Positions 22,140 through 31,803 of a stretch of 64,000 nt of DNA are shown one piece after another. Each line of letters opens with the position of its first letter. The first letter of the stretch is position 1. Origin of the DNA: Azolla caroliniana (lineage: Eukaryota; Polypodiophyta); assembly GCA_043228905.1 (NCBI GenBank), contig JBHGNT010000020.1, positions 1,984,001 through 2,048,000 of the forward strand, in the 5' to 3' direction. The notes under the pieces were generated by a model that was given only the letters and a program-made list of their open reading frames with translations, was not told the DNA's origin and did not search any database. A program made the translations under genes and the position numbers.

Positions 22140-22536
22140 TGTAAAAAGTAACGTGTGGAAGCAAGTATGAAGACCGAACAGAAGGAAGAAAACTCAGGTT
22201 TAATGGAGAGCTTGAGCTTATGCAGTATACGCGGGAGAGACAGAGAGAGTGAGAGAGAGAAAAACAAGAACTATATTCACTACACTATACATATGTGTGT
22301 TCAATGAACACTTTTATACAAGTCCTAGAAGGACTGACAGAAGTACTGACAATACTTCAATGCTCATTAAGAGCTCCTACACTAACTCCCAAATATATTC
22401 CTCACGGAATATCTTTCCTAACGGCCTCCCGGTTTACGCACCGATCCGGCCCTACCTACGCAACTGATCGGTCCCAACTGATCCGGTCCTCGGCTTCTTC
22501 AGCCGATCCGGCCGATGTTGAGCTTGTCTCTCAACA
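22140..22536 (-). repeat. CopC 3' LTR
   Basis: 397 bp, in element orientation TGTTGAGAGACAAGC at 22536 to GTTACTTTTTACA at 22140. A polypurine tract (GAGCTTGAGGGTGAG, 22551-22537) precedes it. GA run at about 22240-22262. Confidence 0.92.
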
Positions 22537-25500
22537 CTCACCCTCAAGCTCAACTTGAGGCTCTTCGGGATCTTCGGGCTCACAACTCCGGTTCCTCCTG
22601 GCTTCACGCCTCGCTCGCGCTCCACGACCTGTTCGACTCCGCGCGCTTCGACCCTTCCGATCGGCTTGTCTACTCATGTGGCCCTTATCAGCTCTTCTGT
22701 TGTTGCGGTGTTGACGCTTCTCCTGCTGCCTTTTCTTCCGCTTGGGCCTCGGTTGATTCAGCGTATCTGAATCAAACATCCGAACCGACTCGGCTACCTC
22801 CGATCGGTTTTCGCTCTCGTCCGAGTTGGCTGTCTCCAACTCCTCTTCGGTCTTCTCGCCCTCGATGGCGTCATCTTCCCCATGCGTGGCTGGCTTCGGC
22901 TCTCTCCTTCGGCTGCTCCCCTTCTGTCCGCTTCCGGACTTTTCCGCGGGTCCGCCCTCGGCTTCTTCAGCCGATGCTGCCTCGCTTGGTCGTTCGGGAC
23001 TGTTTCTCCCCCTCAAGTTCGGCACGTCAAGGTGACGCAATCCTAGCGCACCGGAGAATTGCCGCAACTTGTCCAGACCAAGAGGCTTGGTGCAGATGTC
23101 GACAGTCTGCCGATCCGTCGGAACGTACTGAAGTTCGACTTCACCGGAAAGACCACGCTCACAGACGAAATGGTAGTGCACCTCAATGTGCTTGGTCCGT
23201 GCGTGGAAAACGGGATTTTTCACGAGCTGGATGCTGCTGAGGTTGTCGCAGTAGATCGTCGTCGGATCTGACACCTCCTCTTGCAGGTCCTTAAGTAGCC
23301 GCTTCAACCATATGGCTTCTCATGTCGCGACAACCACTCCTCGGTACTCAGTTGCAACTGTTCGACAGTGCAACTGACTGATCACTCCAACCGGATAACT
23401 GAGGTCGGGTCGGGTGATGGTCAAGTATATGAGGCTTGCAACAATTTGTTGGAACCTCGTTGGGTCGCATACCTTTCCCGTATCGGGACGAAGCTTGACG
23501 GTTCTGTCCAGAGGAGTCGAGACGGACTTACAGTCGGCCATCCCGAATTTGAAGAGCATACTCAGCACGTAATGACGTTGGCTGATCAATATGCCTTCGG
23601 GGGTACGGATCACTTCGATCCCGAGGAAGTAATGAAGGTCCCCCAGATCCTTCATGTCGAACGATGCCGCAAGTTGGAGCTTCACGCGGTCGAGTTCACC
23701 TAGGTCGGCGCCGGTGATGACCAAGTCATCAACGTATAGTAAAATACTAACCGGTCTGAGTCGACCTTTCCGGATGAATAGGGAAGAGTCTGATTTTGAC
23801 GTGACGAAGCCCATCCGACGCAATTGTTGCGTGATCTTCGTGTTCCAGGCACGCAGGGCTTGCTTTAGTCCGTAAAGGGACTTCTTCAGTCGGCATACTG
23901 CCGAGGAGTTCGTTCCGGAGTGAAATCCGGGGGGCTGTACCATGTACACCTGTTCCTCAAAGTCACCTTGCAGGAACGCATTCTTTACATCCATGTGATG
24001 TAAGTGCCACCCTTTCACCGTAGCTACTGCGAGCAAAACACGGACAGTCGTCATTTTCGCGACCAGCGCAAACGTCTCATCGTAGTCGATGTCGTGTTTC
24101 TGCGCGTAGCCCTTTGCCACTAGCCGAGCCTTGTACCGGTTGACCGAGCCATCGGTGTTGTACTTGACCTTGTACACCCATCTACACCCGATCGGTTTTA
24201 CCCCTCTTGGTGCATCAATCAGGTCCCAGGTCTCGTTCTCCGCCAATGCATGCATCTCTTCCTCCATCGCGGCACGCCAATTCGCGTCTTTAGCCGCTTC
24301 TGCGTAGCTCTCCGGCTCACGCACTTCCGTTACACGGGTCATGTACGCATAAGGATGCGCCATGTACTCGTTGTATCCGAACTGCAAAACAAGGTTCTTC
24401 TGGCGGGTAGATCGGAGTAATCTCACATTAGCCAATGTCGAGGCCTTCTCGGTCGACGCGGACTTCACCTTTAAAGACCCGTCACCGGTTCCCTCAGAGT
24501 CGGACTCGCGTCGGTCTGACTCGTTCCTATCCGTGCCGGAATCCGACACCTTCTTCTTCCCTTTCTCTTTGCGCGTAAGCCGTCTCCTCAACTTCCTGCG
24601 CGAGGAATGCAAGGCCGAGTCTCCACTACTCGCCGGCTCTTCATCGGACTGATCGTACCGACTCGGTCGTCCAATCTGTCCACTTAAACGAAGTGAAATC
24701 AGACTCTCTTTGCGGGTCATGATTTCGGGCTCATCCGGAGGCATCTCGGCCTCGCTGACCTCATCGTCAGAACTCGGATTGGAGTCGGGGGCTGGTACCA
24801 GGACGCGGACTCGTCAACCACAACGTCGCGGCTAACACGCGCTTGTTTGGTGCGAGGGTTATAGCACTTATAACCCTTCTGCTCGTCCGAGTAACCGACC
24901 AAGATGCATTTCTCGGCCTTTGCATCCAGCTTCCTCCTTTTCTCCTTCGGTACATGCACATACATAATGCTACCGAACACCCTCAAGTGTCGCAAGTTTG
25001 GCTTCGTTCCGAAATATAGCTCGTGCACCGACACTTTGTCTCCGATCCGGTTCAGGATGTATACCGCGGTCCTTACCGCCTCGGCCTAGTAGAACTTGGG
25101 CAAGCTCTTCTCCTCCAACATTGCCCGTGCCGCTTCCACAACTGACCGATTCTTCCTCTCGGCCACGCCGTTCTACTCCGGCGTGTATCTACAACTGAAT
25201 TCGCGCCGAATTCCCATTTGTTGTAGATAACCGTTGAATTGACTAGAAAAGTACTCTTTCCCACCATCCGACCGCACGCACTTGATCTTTCGTCCCGTTT
25301 CCGTTTCCATGAACCCTTTCAGGTCCCGGAAACAGTCGAAGACTTCGCTCTTCCTCTCAATGAGGTAGATCCACGTGTGCCGCGTGTGGTCGTCGATGAA
25401 GGAGACGAAATATCGGCTCCCGCCAAGACTAACGTTTTGTGCCGGCCCCCATACATCGGAGTGTATAAGGTCGAGCTTGTTCCGGCTCTGGTTTCGCTCG

Positions 25501-26078
25501 TTGGGGAAAGGAAGTCGGCATTGCTTCCCGAGCTGGCAGGCTTCACAAATTTGTGCCTTTCAACCACTAAATTTGGGCAATCCGAACACCACCTGTTTCG
25601 ATTGCAGATCTTGAAGCCGCTGGTAGTTGACGTGGCCTATCCGCTTGTGCCACCAGTCGATGTCTGACTCGGATTTTTGTCCCTTCGCGAACATTGCGGT
25701 GCCGCCGTCAATGGAGTCGAGGATGAACATCCTCCCGTCTCTGCGCCCTTACGCAATCACACGACCTTCTTCCTTAATGAAACACCCGAGGTGTGTAAAC
25801 CGAACCTCCATCCCTTGGTCGACGATCTGTCCGACCGACACCAAGTTTTTCGTGATTGTCGGAACGTGCAGCACGTTCATGAGTTTCCCTTTCTGCCCGA
25901 CATGGCTAAGGGGAACTTCTCCGACATTCGCGATCGGATGCAGAGTGTCGTCTCCAGTTGCGACTACTCCAGGTTGTATCGGTTTTTCAAGGTACGAGAA
26001 CCACTCCTTATGGCTCGTCATGTGGTTTGACGCGCCGGAGTCTACGTACCACACCTGGTCCGATCTTGGGGTTCTCAA
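22531..26078 (-). pseudogene. CopC pol with charged C-terminal tail; RNase H deleted in part
   Basis: Minus strand. Protease WYVDSGASNHMTSHKEW starts near 26050. A TAA follows at about 25749, then integrase (QICEACQLGKQ, LIHSDVWGPAQN, VRSDGGKEY) with several stops. A frameshift near 24780 leads to the 474-codon frame 24744-23320 with linker and RT ([39 protein letters not shown]). RNase H loses about 90 codons between VGVISQ and TEYRG, including the GYTDADW motif. It resumes at 23307 (TIYCDNLSSIQLVKN, RTKHIEVHYHFV). Then follows a tail of about 150 residues rich in Glu, Lys and Arg, ending VELEGEC with its stop inside the LTR. Confidence 0.85.
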
Positions 26079-26085
26079 CCCTCGC

Positions 26086-26097
26086 GCTCTGATACCA
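26086..26097 (-). other. Primer binding site, CopC
   Basis: Reverse complement TGGTATCAGAGC, directly adjacent to the 5' LTR start at 26098. Confidence 0.9.
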
Positions 26098-26112
26098 TGT
26101 AAAAAGTAACGT

Positions 26113-26900
26113 TGTCGTGCCTTTCGGCTCCGGATCGTTGCGTGAGTCGGGTGGGAACCGCCGAGGTTTTGGACTAGGAGAAAGAAGAATATGAGATGAG
26201 GCTAGTAATGAATAGATTATTAGAAAGAGAGATAGAAATCTCGTGAATCCCACGAGTGTATTGTATTCGATTAATCAATATTTAGATAAGAATATGTATT
26301 TAGATTGAAAGAAAGATATAAGAAACTTGTGAATCCCACAAGTATAGATTATATTATTTTCGTGAATCCCACGATTATATTAATCGGTTGGTGTTTTCGG
26401 AAATATATCCAATTTCCAAATATTTCACACACCTATTACATTGTGCTCCCCATCCTTATGTAGTGATGGGAGAGACTAAGCATAGCTACATGTTTTTTTT
26501 CTAATATGTTCATGCACACTAAATGTGCATGTGATGCTTTTCTAATCCTTGCTTTTATTTGCTAAATATAGTGCTCATGCACGCTAGATGTGCATGAGTC
26601 ACTTTTTAGTTGCTTGCGTTTTTCTATAAAATATTCACGCACTCTAAAAATGCACGATTTACCTTTTAATAAAGGTAGGTGCAAATAAAGCACTTATAGT
26701 TATTAAATCTATTTGTAGAACACTAAAGATAAGGTAGCATAATGGTAAAGTTGAGGTTTGGCTACGTGGAGGTACAAGGTTCAAATCTTGCCCTATGCAC
26801 GTGATAAATATCTTGATATATTATTTTATTTATTTATATGTAATTAAATCGGTTATATTATTTTTACTTTTTCACGTAGTGTACGAAATACACTACGACA
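26113..26900 (-). repeat. Solo LTR of the GypF2 type, expanded by hairpin repeats
   Basis: 788 bp, in minus orientation TGTCGTAGTG at 26900 to GGCACGACA at 26113, flanked by ACGT (26109-26112, 26901-26904). It shares both ends and the TATA region with the 398-bp GypF2 LTR. Extra length comes partly from three copies of CTCGTGAATCCCACGAG-like hairpins (26239-26255, 26326-26342, 26360-26374), three CATGCACA...TGTGCATG hairpins (26511, 26574, about 26634) and a tRNA-like stretch near 26735. Confidence 0.85.
26728..26801 (+). other. tRNA-like (SINE-type) sequence inside the solo LTR
   Basis: Box A TAGCATAATGG (26735-26745) and box B GGTTCAAATCT (26778-26788) match RNA polymerase III internal promoter consensus and are 54 bp apart end to end, as in tRNA genes. 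No convincing acceptor stem, so a tRNA-derived relic or SINE head rather than a functional tRNA. Absent from the GypF2 LTR. Confidence 0.5.
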
Positions 26901-28028
26901 ACGTGCGGAAGCAAGTATGAAGACCGAACAGAAGGAAGAAAACTCAGGTTTAATGGAGAGCTTGAGCTTACGCAGTATACGCGGGAGAGACAGAGAGAGT
27001 GAGAGAGAGAAAAACAAGAACTATATTCACTACACTATACATATGTGTGTTCAATGAACACTTTTATACAAGTCCTAGAAGGACTGACAGAAGTACTGAC
27101 AATACTTCAATGCTCATTAAGAGCTCCTACACTAACTCCCAAATATATTCCTCACGGAATATCTTTCCTAACGGCCTCCCGGTTTACGCACCGATCCGGC
27201 CCTACCTACACAACTGATCGGTCCCAACTGATCCGGTCCTCGGCTTCTTCAGCCGATCCGGCCGATTTTGAGCTTGTCTCTCAACAAGGAACACTACACG
27301 CTCCCTGTATGCAACGCTCGGCCACAACCGACTTAGAATCATACACAGAAAACGGGAAGCGAAAAACACGACACAAAGGAGAGAAAAAAAATATGCAGTA
27401 TGTTTAACGTGGAAAACCCTGAGAGGGAAAAACCACGGGATTCCACAGACTCCAAACTATCACTATATCACAATGATTACAATAGTGAGCTCACGGAGGC
27501 AACGACCTTCGCCACAGGCGGCGGTTACAACAGAGGCAACGACCTCTTCCTCTCTCTCTCACTCTCTGTACACTGTTACGCGCTCTCTCTTCTTGCACCA
27601 ACAAGAATGACAACAACCACTAAAAGTTTGCCCTAAGTCATATTTATACTAATATGACTTTCCGGCTATTTACAAATATAGCTTCGATGGACTCTCGAAA
27701 ACATATTTACTGATATGTCTCTTCATCCGGTGAGCATTCCTCACCGGGTCTGCACCATTCGGCTCTCCGCAGCCGGGTACTTCTCATCCGGTTCTCACCG
27801 GGTCTGCACCATCCGGCTCTCCGTAGCCGGGTACTCCTCATCCGGTTCTCACCGGGTCTGCACCATCCGGCACTCCATAGCCGGGTACTCCTCATCCGGT
27901 TTCCCACCGGGTCTGTACCATCCGGCTCTCCGTAGCCGGGTACTCCTCATCCGGTTTCGGCCTCGGCCGAGTTTGTTCATCAGCAACTTTCTCCTCCCTT
28001 CCCATCCGGAGGAACCTATCTCCCAACA

Positions 28029-28040
28029 AACTCCCCCTTC
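28029..28040 (-). other. Polypurine tract, CopA4
   Basis: Minus strand GAAGGGGGAGTT, directly before the 3' LTR. Confidence 0.85.
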
Positions 28041-29571
28041 ACTCCGGCATGGGGTGTCTTACTAGTCCGATCCTCTTCCGGCATGCATCCAACTTGTCGG
28101 GTATCAGCATTTGGTCAGCATATCTGACCCGTTCTCGGCCGTGTGGATCTTCGTCAGTGCGAACTCCTGGTCATCTACTCTTTCCCGGATCCAGTGTTAT
28201 CTTCGTTGGATATGCTTCGTCCGCGAATGATAGGCCGCATTCTTAGCAAGATGGATGGCACTTTGACTGTCGCAATAGAGTCAGTATTCATCTTGTCGGA
28301 TACCGAGCTCTCCGATGAAGTCCTTCATCCATAATATTTCCTTGCCGGCTTCCATAGCTGCCATGTACTCCACCTCCGTGGTTGACAATGCAACCGTCTT
28401 CTGCAGCCTCGACTGCCACGAAACAGTTCCCCCTGCATATGTCATTACATACCCGGATGTAGACCGGCTAGTATCCACATCAGCCGACATGTCCGAATCG
28501 GTGAAACCGTCAAGTAGAGGTTTTCTGGAGCCGAATCGGAGACACATATTTGAAGTGCCCTTCAAATACCAGAGTATCCATTTGACCGCGTTCCAGTGCT
28601 CCTTGCCGAGATTGCTCATAAACCGGCTCACCACTCCAACTGTGTATCCTATATCTGGTCGGGTACACACCATTGCGTACATCAAGCTCCCGACGGCAGA
28701 GGCATATGGAATCTTCATCATATCCGCCTTCTCTGCTTTTGTCTTCGGGCTTTGCTTACCGGATAGCCTGTAGTTTGCCGGAAGTGTCGATCCGACCGGT
28801 TTCGCATCTGACATGTTGAACCGCTGAAGCACCTTTGTCACGTACTTCTCCTGTGACAACCATAATTGCTTCATTGGCCGGTTCCGAGTAATATGCATCC
28901 CCAGCATCTGTCTTGCCGGACCCAAGTCTTTCATTGAGAAGGTCCGGTTGAGAGCCTTCTTCAGCATCCGTATTTTGGCTTGGTCCCGTCCGACAATCAA
29001 CATGTCGTCCATGTACAGAAGGAGTATCAGGAAGTCGCCTCCTTCGAACTTCTTCACAAACACGCAGTGATCGGCCTGCGTCTTGTGGTACCCTTGATCG
29101 GTCATGAAGGAATCAAACTTCCGGTACCATTGTCGGGGAGCCTGCTTTAGTCCGTACAGGCTCTTCTTCAGCCGGCATATCAGGTGCTCCTTCCCTTTCT
29201 CCACAAATCCCTTCGGGCTTGCCGCTATACTCAGCACCGTCTGGATGGAGGTCATCTTTACTACCGGGGCAAATATCTCGTTAAAGTCTACACCCTTTTT
29301 CTGCTGGAACCCCTTCACCACGATCCTGGCTTTGTATCTCGGGGGGTTGCCGTCATCTCCCGGTTTCAACTTGTACACCCACTTGTTTCGGAGTGCCTGC
29401 TTTCCTTTCGGCAACTCCACCAATTCGTACGTATGGTTCTCATGCAGGGAATCCATCTCATCCTGCATGGCACTTAACCATTTGCGGCTGTGGGTGTCTT
29501 TCTTCGCTTCTTCGAAACTTTCCGGCTCCCCCTCATCGGTCAACAGAACATCCTCTGCATCCGGAAATCTC
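28041..29571 (-). pseudogene. CopA4 RT and RNase H, RT motif A deleted
   Basis: Minus-strand frame of 420 codons (29543-28281): linker, RT start (KARIVVKGFQQKKGVDF), then SIAASPKGFVEKG. CopA1 has about 26 more residues here, with DVKTAFLHGDLEEEIYMQQ, so the first catalytic Asp is lost in frame. SLYGLKQAPRQWY, YMDDMLIVG and RNase H (GFTDSDMSADVDTSRST, STTEVEYMA) follow. A TGA precedes LYCDSQSAIHLAKNAAYH. The end of the polyprotein (about 28140-28060) is frame-damaged. GypT lies upstream in the Glu/Asp-rich linker. Confidence 0.88.
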
Positions 29572-29576
29572 CGGGG

Positions 29577-30009
29577 TGTTACCGGCTGGCAAAGGAGTCC
29601 AGAGTGGGAAACGGAGAGCTAATTAAGTAATAGGAATGTGGTTGTAATTAAGCTATGAGTGTGGACGGACGGACCGGAATCGGTATGCCGTTCCGGATCC
29701 GGACCGATCCCGAACAGGTGCGGATGGCACCGTTTTGTAATACAGACCGGAAACCTATTTAAAGGCCCGGATACAATGTAATAGTTAGCGGTTAATTAAT
29801 GAAAGCTTAAGCGTTGTTATATCTCTGTGATAATTGCCGTTCTATCTTAATTGTTATATCTTACGCGTGTTATGAAGACGATCCTAATAAGTAACTTAAC
29901 TAAGTCGGATTAAGCGTTGAAGTCTAATCCGGTTGCCGTAACACCCTTTGATGAAGTGTCTCCCGTAGACACCCTGTGTTAGGCCATTGTCCGGCCCGAA
30001 GAGTTAACA
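29577..30009 (+). repeat. GypT 5' LTR
   Basis: 433 bp, TGTTACCGGCTGGC to GAAGAGTTAACA. TATA-like CCTATTTAAAGGCCC at about 29754. Followed by CAGTTTTTGGCGACCACG, the probable primer site (tRNA not identified). Confidence 0.93.
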
Positions 30010-30062
30010 CAGTTTTTGGCGACCACGATTCCTGTTTTTGCAGCGAACGACGGCACGGATGG

Positions 30063-30560
30063 ATGTCTAGATCAACGCACGACCTGGTTACAGATCGAAC
30101 TCGACGCCTTGCCGAAAGGCAAAGGAGACGCGAGGCTTTCCAGCAAGCGGCGCAGGAAATTAGAGCGGATCGCTCGTTTTCCAACGTAATCTGGAGAGTA
30201 GCGGAGGACTCCCACTGGTTACAGCAAACATCACACCCGGACGACGACAGCAGCCTAAGCAGCCTCCAGGAAACCGAATCCCTTCTCCACGCGTTGGCAA
30301 ACGGAGAAGGCGAAGCAGAGGCCTTTTCAGCATATGAATCGGACTCCGAAGGGGAATACAACGTGCACACGAACTACCGTAGCAGTAACGAAACCCCGGG
30401 CGGACGAAGGACGAAGGACGAAGGAAGAGAAACAACCCACACCAGAATCAAATCGGGGAAGACCACCGACACCGGAGAAAATTCCGGAATGAGCACCAAC
30501 ACTACCAGCCCGCGCACCGATACCGGACGACGACATGCCTTTCCAGTACTCCAAGTATAG
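30063..30560 (+). pseudogene. GypT ORF1, N-terminal gag extension
   Basis: From ATG 30063 (MSRSTHDLVTDRTRRLAERQRRREAF is its basic start, given here in outline: Arg-rich for about 25 residues), then acidic and Ser-rich to 30560. The frame overlaps gag (30535) by 26 bp in the next frame; the gag frame itself is open back to a TGA at 30490. Either a +1 frameshift joins them or a small indel separated one original frame. The region has short GGACGAA duplications near 30400-30425. An upstream in-frame ATG at 29976 lies in the LTR and is unlikely to be used. Confidence 0.6.
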
Positions 30561-31803
30561 AGATGATCCGGACGCGGAAGCTCATGTGCACGCCTTTGAA
30601 CAGACATGGGAAGCCAACCATGTGTCCCAGCGATTGACCCCAGAAGAAGAAGAACGCTCTAAGATAGCGGAATTTGGCGTCACATTGGAGGGACCAGCAG
30701 CAAGATGGCGCCGGACGCAGGACCCGTCTACCATCAACACCTTTGCAGATTTAAAAGCTAAATTCATGCATTTTTTTCAAAAGGAGGTGGACCAGACCGT
30801 AATGGTAGGCCTATTTTATACCATCCGGCAAGAGGCAGGGGAGAGCATTCCCCAATTTGTCATCCGGTTTCAACGGATGCATAGTCAGCTTACCCGTGCA
30901 CCCCCGGAGGAGGAATTACGGACGATATTCCTAAACGCGCTCCGGGAACCCCTACGCACGGTTTGCACGGTAATTGATTTCCGCACAAGTACCATAGACC
31001 AGGTCATTGACCGGGTGAAAGAGATGGAAAAGACAAGCTCCTGGCTCACACTGGGCGCACTTGAACGGGCGTTACCGTCCGATGAAGACCTCCGGTTTCG
31101 GCAAACAATACAGTGCACAACCTGCTTGAATTCCGGACACTCGGCTCTAGAATGCACTATGAGGACGCAATGTGTAATCTGTCAATCCAAGAGCCATACG
31201 ACGGATAGGTGCGAGTATAATCTGTTGACTCGGCAAGCACCGCCCGTCCGACAAATTGAGCCACGCAGCAGCCGGGATGAAGAAGACGAACGCTGGCGAC
31301 GAATGGACCGTGACCGACCGGCACAGGATGTCCGGTATGGCGAGCGACGGGAAAATGATGTCGGGTATGGCGAGCGACGGGAAAATGATGTCCGGTACGG
31401 CAACCGACGGGAAAATGATGTCCAGTACGGTGATCGGCGAGAGAACTATGACCGGCATGATCGGTACCAGGATTACAATAAACGATACGAACAGTACGAC
31501 CGGGAGCACTCCCCCGGGTATCATCAACAACGGGAGGAATACGGCAGATATAACGGGCAACCCCGTCAAGAGTACCGTAATAAGAAGAGCTTTAACAAAA
31601 AATGGCATTTTAAAAAAGGCGGCTACCCCCGGGATCCGGAACAAGGCGCTTCAAGTAGCCAACCGGTACAAAACCCCACGCGTACCGTAGGACCTGCCCC
31701 GGGTACAATAGACAATGCCGAATCTAGCAATGCCCGGAAAGCCTACTGCTACTACTACAGACAGGAAGGCCATTATAGTAACCAATGCCTGGTGAAGAGC
31801 TAA
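30535..31803 (+). pseudogene. GypT gag with zinc knuckles and YGERREND repeats
   Basis: 422 codons from MPFQYSKYRDD. Gag core (FEQTWEANHVSQRL, FADLKAKFMHFFQKE) is followed at residues 193-224 by two CCHC knuckles, CTTCLNSGHSALEC and CVICQSKSHTTDRC. Four imperfect 11-residue repeats of YGERREND type and a Tyr/Arg/Gln-rich stretch follow. Near the end a third knuckle, CYYYRQEGHYSNQC, has lost its second Cys (Tyr). TAA at 31801-31803 ends it; the same frame continues downstream and the stop is probably a mutation at the gag-protease boundary. Confidence 0.85.

Larger units (their letters stand above)
22140..27286 (-). mobile_element. CopC, copia element with gag deleted
   Basis: 3' LTR 22140-22536, pol 22531-26078, primer site 26086-26097, 5' LTR 26098-27286 (split by a solo LTR). 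Near-duplication GGGAA/AGGAA at the ends. After removing the 788-bp solo LTR and its 4-bp duplication, both LTRs are exactly 397 bp and differ at about four positions. The leader joins protease directly within about 50 bp, so gag has been deleted. Confidence 0.9.
26098..27286 (-). repeat. CopC 5' LTR, interrupted by a solo LTR
   Basis: 26098-26112 plus 26901-27286 equals the 397-bp 3' LTR once the 4-bp duplication ACGT is removed. Confidence 0.92.
22131..28028 (-). repeat. CopA4 3' LTR, interrupted by CopC
   Basis: 22131-22139 (TGACGGGAA) plus 27287-28028 together match the LTR at 40997-41755. CopC lies between with flanks GGGAA and AGGAA. U3 has four units of about 54 bp at about 27723-27945. 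Compared with the other LTR it lacks about 14 bp near 27505. Confidence 0.88.

Noticed and set aside
27717-27960. Regular repeats resembling a CRISPR array
   Set aside because: Units are contiguous, about 54 bp, with no unique spacers, and lie in the U3 part of an LTR in a eukaryotic genome.
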